A stretch of DNA of 64,000 nt, from NCBI GenBank assembly GCA_036346205.1, contig JARFJB010001984.1, positions 514,501 to 578,500 on the forward strand, given 5' to 3'. The notes under the pieces were generated by a model. It did no database searches. It saw only the letters and a program-made list of their open reading frames with translations, and had not been told where the DNA came from. This DNA comes from Vesta saturnalis. Lineage: Eukaryota; Arthropoda; Insecta; Coleoptera; Lampyridae. Below, piece by piece: positions 27,101 through 39,100 of this stretch. Position 1 is the stretch's first letter. Every line of letters starts with the position of its first letter. A program made the position numbers and the translations under genes.

Positions 27101-30100
27101 AAACTAGTAGGATTCACTCAAGTAATTACAGCTATTGCAGTAAGTATTATAAATTAAATTGTGAATGCATTCCTGATGTGACCGTGCGTGGGTGCAAGTG
27201 CTTGTGAGTGGGTCGGGCGGATTGATGGTATGTGTGTGTCTGTGTGTGTGGGGACGAGAAATGTGTGGGTGCGTGCGTGCGTGTTTGTATAAAATTTAGT
27301 GCTGACGCCATACTTATGGTGCTGTAAGCTTTGAGTAAAGTGACTCAAAAACTTTTTAACGCCTCTTTGCCGCATTGAAGTAACTAAATCGCGCTAATGA
27401 AAGGGTAAATGTTACACTTTTGACCTGATAGGTAGCCAAACTATTAGGTTAAGCAAAGCATATCAGTCTGTGTCCACGATTACAGAAAATCGGCTCAACT
27501 TTTTTCAAACTTGTGTTCAATAATTGATAGAAACCCAATAAAAATGTACATCTCCTATATTGATCTCGATTGGGCAACTTCTACTGAGTAAATGAAGGTC
27601 TCACTGCGTAACTTATGGGTGTCATTCGAAAGCATTTTTCGTGGAGATTTCAACTATTGAACACTTGACCAGTTCCCAAGACCGCCTCCAGCCCTCTGTG
27701 CACATCCGGGCAAAAACTTGACTTGGACCCCCTCCCCACATGTTACAGCAGGTTGAAGCAAGTTGTATTGCAGTAAAAATAGGTGAAAAACGTTTTATTG
27801 AAAAGGAATATATACTCCCAAGTATTCGAAACGCTATAAATACGTGATCTGTTATTAAACAATCAACGATAAATATAAGCAAAAAATTACCTATAACAAA
27901 TTTCTTTTTCTTTCGCCATCACAAAATGTTTGATTATATTCTTTAAACCAGTGTTATTCCCAATTTCGCCGAGATTGCAATATGGGATAACCGACCTTGA
28001 ATTGATCTCAAATATATTATTATTTTTAATTTTAAAAAGTTACGATTTCCACTGGCTATGGTACCATGCAAAGTTAACAAGGTTCTTAGAGTAATTTTCA
28101 AGTTAGGTGCACATTCGAGTGTGTAACGGTACTGAATATATTTTATTCCACACTCGTCACTTCAGTATAATGCTTGTCTAAATGTGCATAAGAACTTCAC
28201 CTTAGGCAAAATTCTGTTCATATTACGTTACGCGTGCTAAATATTTTCTATTTAAATCTGGATTTTCTTTTTTTCTGAGACAATGATTTAACTCATCTTT
28301 ACATACGTTTATGTACATATTTCAACATTGGAAGTACCCTAATTACCGATAATTATTCAAATTCTGCCCCATATCTAGCAGTATAAGTACACCTTTCAAC
28401 TGCTTTTTGACAAAGAGTTAAAAGAAAGCACATTATCTGTCAATACATACTTTGATTCCAGATATCTGGTGTTCTACCTGGAAAGTATTAGTTCGTAATT
28501 GTATTCATTACAAGATTTTATTATTTTATATCATATTTTATTATTTATATAATTATTTATTAAAATTACTAATAATTTATTTAAAGCATTTTGTAGTGTT
28601 ATTAATTATAGTAACACAAAATTTTAACAGGTTTAGTTTCTAATATAACAATTAATAATTGTTATTTCAAGCAACTAAAACTACCAGCTATGAATATTAA
28701 TATCAACAAAAATTTACAAAAAAAATAATTTAACAAAAATTGTATATACTTCAACTTTATGTGGACAGTTCTAAACCTGTATAAAATCTTAAGGGAAGTT
28801 ATTAAGTGTGAAGAGAGGTTGTTCCACCTTAATAAAATACACTACACGGGTACTCTAATTGTATGCTCGATATAGACTTTCTTTCTTAATGTTGTTTGAG
28901 TTAAATACTAAATACCGAACTGTCAATGCAAAATATGAAAATTGTCGCAGATGACCCTAAATCACTACTTGCTGATGAGTTTGTTGTAAAATCTTGTAGG
29001 GAATACGATTAGATTCTTTCCAGGTAGGAAATTAAAGTATATATGTGTAAATCGTACAAGTTTAGTGCAAGCTTACATAATTCTATCTGGTGTTTATTCC
29101 GTCCTCAAGACTTCATTCAACTGGTGTGAAAAGAGCAGCCAGTCCAATCGTCCAGTTTTTCCAATGATTACCAAGTCATAGTAATTTCATATTATATTAC
29201 TATCTAATTAAAGATGAAGGTAAAACAATAATATGTGATAGAGCTGCCGTACAAGGGGATGAAAATAGGAACCAACCCCCTGTCTTCGATCTTGAAAACC
29301 GTGCATAGTATCAACTTGAAATTTTCAGAATATATTACTATATGATTAATAATAAACATAAAAAATATGTTCTAAGGGGGTGAAAATTGAGACCAACACT
29401 CTATCTTCGATCTCGAAAACCGTGCCTAGTATCAAGTTGAAATTTTCAAAATATATTACTATCTAATTAATAATAAACAAAGAAATAATATGTTATGGAG
29501 CTGGCGTCTAAAGGGGTGAAAATTGAGACCAACCTCCTATATTCAATATTGAAAACCATGCATAGTATCAAGTTGACATTTTCACATTATATTACTACCT
29601 AATTATAATGAAGGTAAAAAATAATATGTGATGGAGCTACCATCTAAGGAGGTGAAAATGAGACCCCTTTCTTCGATCTAGAAACCGTGCGTTATATAGG
29701 AAAAAATGGTGTAATTATTTATATATTTATTTGTTTGAAGGCTTTAAATAAAATGTCAAATGGAGAAAGTTTCAATTCTTGTAACCAGATACTTAATTTA
29801 ATAATTAACTATGTGTAATCGGGTGTTACTTTCTTACATTTCATACTAAATGCGGTTTGCAAAATACAGGTTAAATGGGCGGCCTTAACTTATAACCCCC
29901 TAGGCGGCATCTTCATCACATTATATTTTCACCATCATTATCAATTAGGTAGTAATATAATCTGAGAATGTCAACTTGATATATACTATGCAAGGTTTTG
30001 GAGATCGACGACTAAGGGTTGGACTTAATTTTCACCCCTTTAGACGGCAGCTCTATCACATATTATTTTTTTTCCTTCATTATTAATTAGATAGTAACAT

Positions 30101-33100
30101 ATTCTAAAAATTTCAACTTTATACTATGCTCGGTATTCCATATCGAAGAGGCGAGGTTGGTCTCAATTTTTATCCCTTTAGACGTCAGCTCCATCGCATA
30201 TTATTTTTTTAGCATCATTAAAATTAGATAGTAATATAATCTGAAAATGTCAACTTGAGACTATGCACGGTTTTTGAGATCGAGGATTAAGGGTTGGTCT
30301 GAATTTTCACTCCCTTAGACGTCAGCTCCATCACATATTTTTTTTCATTTATGATTAATTAGTTAGTAATATAATCTGAAAATGTCAACTTGATCTCTTC
30401 ACGGTTTTTGAGATCGAGGATTAAGGGTTTGTCTGAATTTTCACCCTCTTAGACAGCAGCTCCACCACATATTTTTTTTTCATTTGTTATTAATTCTGAA
30501 AATTTCAACTTGATACTATGCACGGTTTTAGAGATCGAAGATAGGGGGTTGCTCTTAATTTTCACCCCCTTAGACGGTAGCTCCATCACATATTATTTTT
30601 TTGACCTTCATTATTAATTAGATAGTAATATGTTCTCAAATTTTCACCTTGATGCTATGCACGTTTTTCGAGATCGAGAATTAAGGGTTGCTCTCAATTT
30701 TACCACCCCCAATACATTATTTTTTTATGTTTATGTATTAGTAGTATCTTCCGAAAATTTCAAGTTGATACTATGCACGGTTTTCGAGATCGAAGATAGG
30801 GGGTTGGTCTCAATTTCCACCTCTTTAAACGGCAGCTCCATAACATATTTTTTTATCGTCATTATTAATTAGTTAGAAATATAATCTGAAAATCCCAACT
30901 TTTTTACTATGTACGGTTTTAGAGATCGAGAATTAAGGGTAGGGTTTCAATTTTCACCCCCTTAGACGTTATCTCCATCTCATTATTTTTTTATGTTTAT
31001 AATTAATTAGTTAGTAATATAATCTGAAAATGTCAACTTGATACTATGCATGGTTTTCGAGATCGAGGATTAGGGTTGGTCTCAATTTTCACCCCCTTAG
31101 ACGGCAGCTACATCACATTATTTTTTTTTATCTTTATTATTAATTGAATAGTAATATATTCTGAAAACTTCAACTTCATACTATGTAAGGTTTTCGAGAT
31201 CGAGGATTAAGGGGTGGTCTTAATTTTCACCCCCATAGACGGCAGCTCCAGCACATATTATTTTTTTATCTTTATTATCAATTAGTTAGTAAAATAATCA
31301 GAAAATGTCAACTTGATACTATGCACGGTTTTCAAAATCGAGTAGTAATTGTTGGTCTTAATTTTCACCCCCTTTGACGGCAGCTCTATCACATATAATT
31401 TTTTTATCTTTATTATTAATTAGTTAGTAATATTATCTGAGAAAGTAAATTTGATATTATGCACGGTTTTCAAGATTGAGAATTAAGCGTTGGTCCCCCT
31501 TAGACGGCAGCTCCATCACATATTATTTTTTTATCTTTATTATTAATTAGTTAGTAATATTATCTGAGAATGTCAACTGGATACTATGCACGGTTTTCGA
31601 GATCGAGAATTAAGGGTTGGTGTCAATTTTCACCACCTTAGATGGCAGCCCCATCACATATTATTGTTTTACCTTCATTATTAATTAGATAGTAAGATAA
31701 TCTGGAATTGTCATCTTGATACTATGTGTGGGCTACAAATTTCTTCATGTATACGTTACTGTGAGTTCGGTAATCATCGGAAAAACTGGCCACTCTTTTC
31801 ACACTAGTCTTATTTCATAAAACCTCAACGCATCACCATTTAAACAGTGAAATTTGTGTATATTACATTTTATACACAGTTGCTTCCATTGAACTATCTT
31901 ATAGTACTGTGTACTTGATTCTTGTTTGTCTAAAATATTAAAATTTGAATTACCCTGAATAATACCATTACTCCCTTTTTTAAAGTAGTTATATTGATAA
32001 TTTCTCGATTGTTTCATGCATTATTAAATCTGTCTAAAAGTGCCCTAAATGTGATTCAACTACAGTTACGTTAATCTTCTTATTAAATAGAAACTATGTA
32101 CCACGAATAATTACTTTTTTTTATTTAACATTTATTATACAAGGGGTCTCCTACGCAGTATTCCAGATTCATTTTTTACTCCTATCGAAAAACGGTATTT
32201 AGTCTAAGCTGTATGTGATATCCTAGAGCTCTCGGATTCAGACGTAGATTCGTAAACTTACTGGTTCAAACTTAATTGATTATTTTAGGTATTTAACTGT
32301 TTGTGTCTGTAGGGATAGGACGTTTACCATTTTTTTGCAAACGTTTAAACGCCAAAAAAAACTAAGTTTTCTTTTTATTTAAATCGTTAATATCTTTTAA
32401 AACTATACACTATTAAAACAAACAGAATATTGCTGTATGATCCCAATTGTTACATTATTTTTATTGGAGTGGCAAATAAAAATTATCATTATTATTATTA
32501 GAATACTCTCCTTAACAGGCATACTGCGCCCATTTACTTAGGAGGAGAACAAGCGGTATCAAGTTTACAATAAACAGAAATTATGATTTACTACGTAGAT
32601 TCTACGATTAAATGCTTACCTACATTCAAAAAAGATTGGTTTAAGGTATATTATGAATCGGTAGATTATGAGTTACTAGAACCCATTTGATCTGATTAAT
32701 AGTGCAGTTAAAAATATCCAGATTAGCTTTGGTTGAAGAGTAAGCTGTAATCATTCTGTTCAAAGAGGAATATAAAAGGACGTTAGTTCGAGTGATAGGT
32801 AGATGGAATGCATTACTTGAATGAGAATTAAATCTTAGAACTCTAAATTGGATTATGTTGAGAATCTCTGTGCAGTCGATTAAAGGCGATATGACTTTGT
32901 ATAAAAATATTACAGCGTGCATCTTTCTTCTAACCTCTACAGATACAAACCTATATTCATTCAATAAACATTCATGAGAAAAGTTTTGAGGTAGACAGTG
33001 ATTATATTTTCGGAAAAACAAATACTTTAATAAACATCTTTGAACCTTCTCAAGATCACTAATGTTCACGGCATAGAAAGGGCACCATACCACTGCTCCA

Positions 33101-36100
33101 TATTCCGGTTTCGCACAAACATAAGAGTTGTATAGAATAATAATAGATTGTATAGAAAAATTCTTAGTATTTCGAATTATGTAGCCTGGGCTTTTGTATG
33201 CCGAGTTTATAACTTTACTTACATGAGCGAAAAATGACAATTTCTTATCTAAAACTACACCAAGATCACATACAGTATCAGATCTACTCAAGACAAACCA
33301 TCTACATTATAGTGAAATATAATGTCGTTAAGTTTACGAGAGAACGAAACTACCGAGCATTTAGATTCATTGACTGTCAAATTATGCGAACTACACCAGG
33401 TGACAATACTCTCCAGAACACCTTGCAGAATAAAGCATCATAATAATTATTAATTACTTTAAACAATTTAATATCATCTGCATACATTAAACAACTTACT
33501 TTAATGTTGTCAATCAAGTTATTAATATATATATTAAAAAACAATGGACCCCAAATAGAGCTCTGCGGCACACCTGAGGTTTAAATATATGGAACTGAGT
33601 TATAACCATTGTAGTAAACTGTTAAACTGCGATTATTGAAGTGTGAATTAAAAAGTTTGACTAAACTGTCAGCAAAACCAAAATTTTCGAGTTTGTTCAA
33701 ATGTACACAGTGTCTAATAGTATTAAATGCCTTATGTTGGTCTATATATACAACATCCACCTGCTGTTTATTAACTAGACGTTGAGCAAGAAACTGGGTG
33801 ACATAAAATAGGTTAGTGATGGTAGACCGACTAGGGCAAAACCCATGTGGAGCTGGAGAAATTTTGTTAGCAACCCAATATATAAAATGATTGTGTAGCA
33901 GAGTTTCGAATGCTTTAGAAAAATTACATAATAAGGAAACAGGTCTATGGTTTGTAATTTCTGCCTTGGATTCTTTTTTGTGAAACATAACACTCAATTG
34001 GATTGCTTTTATTTTTATTTTAAAAGTAATGAGATGTATAACTGCTTCTTTTTAAAACATTTTTTGCGGATAGGCGGGTTCGAAATTTACATAACAATCA
34101 CCCTGCGGAAGGAAACATGCGCCGAGACGCACTGAACTTGCTGGATTAATTTAGTAGTCCAATGCAATACTGTTTAGGTTTGGGAGATGGCTTGTATTTT
34201 CTTTCCACCAGTTAACAAGTTCGGTATCAGTGCTTATATTTACTGTTGGTAAAGACGCGTATAAAAGTACTTCATCTTGGGATTCCAAGGACGCAATGTA
34301 TTTCCAAGCAGTCACGCAGCTTTTGATTTTAACAACTCAGATTCAGAATTTTGAGATGGCGATGACTAAAATTTGCCCTCATTTGACTTTTGCTGCAGCT
34401 TATCTCTCACAAACGAATAAATATCTTGTTTTGCATTTTCGGAAATAAATGACGAATGGCTTATGCCGCGGATATAAAAACGTCGTTATCCACAATAAAT
34501 TTGGGTGTCCGGGTTGAGGCTCAAAAACATGTGCGTATCCCACCGAGTGAGGCAATACTGTATTAGTTTATGCTGCGCCAAATTCAGTTCGTCTTGTTTT
34601 GATTTGAGGGCAGTAGTTGCTTTGTAACTTTTTTTAAAGTGAGTCCCCAGTCGAGAAAATCCTGCCATGACTTTTTCTATCGGGCGAATACTTTTAAAGG
34701 CGTTTGTAATTGAAAGCTGAAGTGTACGTGCACTACAGCCATTATGTGTATTATCCCGAAAATTCCAAAATTTGCGTAGTTGCTAACACATCACTTTTTA
34801 TTTTGAATATTTAATTTACAAAATGCCCTGTGATCGTAAAGAAAGAATGTGCATTTAGCGACATCCAGCAGTCCGTCGTCAAAGAAATTTGACTTTTCGC
34901 GCAGTTTAAGTCTTCCAATAAGCCCAACTTTATATCATCATAGTTTTTTGAAGCAGACTAACCATCGTTTTTCTAGCGACAAGACTTATCACGAAGCTAA
35001 TTTCGAAATAAGTTTCCGAAACGAGCTATTTTCGTTTTGTTTAAACGGTTCACAAATCACTATACAGGAGCCCATAACATATGGAATAAAGGTTATGCAG
35101 CCGTAACCGTACATTTTATCACAAAACTTTCAAAACAAAAGTTGTTTGACGAAATAATGCGCATGTTGTGCATATGTCAGAAAAAATATTTTGATTGTCA
35201 AACTTTAGATATGAAGTCATCAGCAGTTTTCTTTTAAATCGTAACCCCTTATTTTGTTTCTCGCTTTTATACCCCTTTCAATTGCCAAAATGACAGTATA
35301 AAAAATTTGATAGCTTACATAAGAAAAAAAAAATTATTGGAAGTTGGAAAACATTAATATTATCACCAACAAAAACACATAAAAAACAAAACTCAAATCA
35401 AGTAGGTAACTAACTAAAATTTAAATTTTTAACAAAAACGTTTTGTTTTTAACCTAACATATGATGAACATGTTCACCATTACTACGGCACAATGTCCCA
35501 ATCTGTCATAACAGCCACAAATAGAATGTCTTAATGAATTGGGGAGTAATAATTGTGCTTCCTCGATTATTCTTTGTTGTAGTGCTTCCAGATTATTGGG
35601 ACTGTTTCTGGATACCTTAGATTTTAAATGACCCCATCAGAAAAAATCGCACGCTGTAAGATCCGGAGATTGTGAATGGCATTCGACAGTCCCTCGTCTA
35701 CCTCCTCAACGATTCGGAAAGACTTCATCCAAATATCTCCGCACATTTAGAGAGTAGTGGGGTGGTGCCCCATCTTGTTTAAGCCACAAACCAACATCAG
35801 GGAATTGTTCTTGATAAGCTAGAATAATTTGCTCTTGCAATAATTGTAAATGCCGGTTGCCAGTTAAATTGTCATTCATTAAAGAAGGGCCAATAATATG
35901 ATCACGGCAAATCCCTGCCCATACATTAATTTATTTATGGTCTTTGGGTATACTGTTGGATCATTCAATGGGGATTTTCAGGCGACGTATAACGATAATT
36001 ATGTCTATTTACCCTTCCATTTAAATAAAATGTGGCCTCGTCCAAAAAGAGTGTGATGTCGAGGAAGTTGGGATCATTATTGATTCGCTCCATCATAAGC

Positions 36101-39100
36101 TCACAAAATTCCACACGCCGGTCATCGTAATCTTCTAACAATTCCTGCAGTAAAATAGGTCTGTATGGCTTCAGTTTTTCCTCTTTGGTTTAGAGCTAGC
36201 TCACTCGTTGAAGTGTGTGGATTTTCTGTGATCTCTCAATACCTCTTAATTTTCTATCCTCGTTTGTAGCCACGTTTGGTGGACCAGATTTTGGAAGATC
36301 CTTGACATGACCTGTTTCCCTAAATTTCTTTACTATTTTGCTGACTACCGATTGAGTAATTGGTGCTCGATTTGGATAAACTTCATTAAAAAGTTCACAT
36401 ATCTCTTGCTGTGTCCTCTTACGGTCTCCATACCCGACCATTATTAAAATCTGGATTCTCTGCGTTTCCGATAAATGCACCATAGTATTGCACTAGTACT
36501 ACTTTCACAAATACACAGATATTTTATGGTTTTTATTTGTGAAAGATGTTTTATGTGCAAAAAGCTTAGTTGGTAGGTTTGGTACAGCAATTAGAATATT
36601 AAAGATAGATTGACACTTATGTGAATGTTACCTACTTGATTTGAGTTGTGCTTTTTATGTGTTTTTGTTGGTAATAAAGTTTATGTTTTTCAACTTTCAA
36701 TAATTTTCTGAAAAATTTTCTTATGTAATAAAATGTACGGTTACTGCTGCAGAATCATTATTCCATACATTTTGGGCACCCAGTATATCTCAACAACCAA
36801 ACTATGTGTTATAACTGTTTTTGATTTCGAAAATTGTTTTTATCACATTTTACAGTCACATATTTGTCAATCGTTAAGGGGAAAGTGCTGGTTTGAGTTG
36901 TGGGGTGCTTCAGTTTTAAGTGATTAAGCATCGCACCTGTACTAGAGCTATTGCGTTCTAACTCAGCAGAACAGATATTACATTTTACGATTGTCTTTTC
37001 TGGCACTTTGGTAAAATGTTACCACACTATATTACTCATTATTTTAAGTAACGTTAGGCGAGCGTAACAAGAAAAATAAATGCACAGCTAGTAAATCATA
37101 CGCGATAAAGCGAACTAACTGAATGAATGATTACTTTACTGTAATGAGAAAACCTCCGCGTCAACTGAGATGTTTGTTATGCAGGTGTTTATCTTTTTAT
37201 AAACATAATAAAGACCTGCATAATTTACTGTTTGTGTGCGAAACCATCATGCCGAGTTGATAAAATAAATAGGTAGCTCTCGTCATCTTACTTATCTGAC
37301 AGATAAAATTTTAATCACATATAACCACAAATCGATACTGCTAGAAACTGTAATGTTTAAACGCACGAACGTACGTACATACGTACATACGTACATACGT
37401 ACGTACGTACGTACGTACATACGTACATACGTACATACGTGCATACGTACATACGTACATACGTACATACGTCGACTACGTACATACGTACATACGTACA
37501 CGTACGTACGTACATACGTACGTACGTACGTACGTACGACGTACGTACGACGTACACGTACGCTACGTGTCACGCGCACTCACGTTCACACGTACATACG
37601 TACATACCTACATACATGGTGTCTGTGTATTACACCGACAACAACGCTTGCTTGTAGATTCAGGGGATAAAATAAAGACGATTTAGTGTAAAAAAGTTTC
37701 GTAAAAAGCTTTTACTTTTAGAGATATAAGCGATCAAAGTTTTGCAACCACGTAATGAAACTTAATAAAATTTGGTATAGTTTCTTACTTGGTTAAGCTG
37801 CTCCTTTAAGCAAAATATGACCGACTTTAGGTCATGGCCTCCTAGATTTTTACGACTCTGACATCATAGTATCATTCAGAGCTTTTCCTATCTACACAAT
37901 CATAACAATCGAGAGCTGTCATTTAATAGAACATTAATTTTCCAAGAGAAAAGTTCCCTTGCAAATTTTCGCTAAAGTTAGCCATTTTTGAGAAAAGAAC
38001 AGTTTTGTGAAACCGTGCAAATCCTTAAATCGGAATGGCTATTAGAGCAATGTTTCGTTATTTCGCCAGAATTCCCATTTTTAATTGAAAAAATTATAAA
38101 ATTTTGGTATATTTGACGCTGAGAATAATCATTTTAAAATTTAGTTGTTGAATAATACTTTCATCACTGTAGCAATGTGGAAGAACGTATTTCATGTCAA
38201 ACATAAGATCTAGTTTGTATTTAAATTAATCCTCGCCTTTGCAAAAAATCATGCATTTTTTTTTAATCAATATCGAAGGTGGCTTTCCTCATTTAGTTTT
38301 CCTTTTTTTGTTTCGAATACTCTAGTTACTATTCGTAAAAATGGAATATTCTTTTAACGAACTCACCGATATGCATTTAATATTAGGAGAGTGTAGAATG
38401 AATTGTCGAGCAGCAGCACGAATATACGGAGAAAGATGAAAATCCTAGAATAATTCAACCAAATTCCTTTCAACGCCAGTTTACTATTAATGTATGGGCT
38501 GGAATCGTTGGAGATTTTTTAGTAGGCCCTGTTGTTCTGCCATAAATATTAAATGGTCAGTGTTATTTGGAATTTATCCGAAACGAAGTGCCAGCATTAC
38601 TTGAGAATGCACCGTTAGAGTTACGCCGCGATCTAATTTTTATGCATGATGGAGCACCGCCACATTTTTCCCTCCCTGTGCGAGAATACTTAAATGCTAC
38701 ATATCTTGATGGGTGGATCGGTAGAGGAGCTGATGCGCCAATAAAGTGGCCACACGGGCGGGGAGTTTTAAAAGAAAAAGTTTACGTCAATCCTGTTCGA
38801 GACCGCGACGATTTATGGCAAAGAATAGTAGTTGCTTCAGGAGAAATTCGGCAAAATCCTGCGATACTACGTACTGTTCGCACTAGTTTGTTACGGCGAG
38901 CTCAGGCTTGTATACGTTGCGAGGGAAGCGTTTCGAACATTTGTTGAAATAAAGATTTGTGCAACACTTGTAAGCACTTTTATTATGGAATAATAGTTTA
39001 CCCTACCTTTTCTGCTTAAAAAAGGTAGACCTTCTTGATATGGCTAAGAGCACAAGTTTCCGAGAAAAACGGATTTAAAGCTCATGCATGCAAATTATCC

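Larger units (their letters stand above)
29120..31808. mobile_element. TIR element made of two inverted arrays of a ~137-bp satellite
   Basis: The tips ACTGGTGTGAAAAGAG (left) and CTCTTTTCACACTAGT (right) are inverted partners, and the adjoining GATTACC(G)AA(C)TCA phrase matches as well. The left arm (about 29180-29700) carries about four units on one strand. The right arm (about 29880-31720) carries about thirteen units in the opposite orientation. Successive ACTATGCACGG-type landmarks on the right lie mostly 136-138 bp apart. No coding sequence is present, so it would have to be mobilised in trans. Confidence 0.82.
34050..37010 (-). mobile_element. hAT (ZBED-type) transposon relic split by a mariner insertion
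   Basis: Minus-strand parts appear in correct order on either side of the mariner at 35065-36783. A BED finger lies at 37006-36809 (CNICSAELERNSSSTGAMLN, HLKLKH). The central TRW block is at 34668-34486 (HFKKSYKATTALKSKQDELN and LIQYCLTRWDTHMF). The C-terminal dimerisation domain is at about 34205-34070 (NWWKENTSHLPNLNSIALDY, then PASSVRLGACF with the Ser-Glu-Arg-Val-Phe-Ser core degraded). Outer TIRs were not resolved. Confidence 0.8.

Noticed and set aside
37292..37670. Four overlapping Tyr-Val-Arg-Thr repeat ORFs
   Set aside because: Artefact of a microsatellite without stop codons in any frame.
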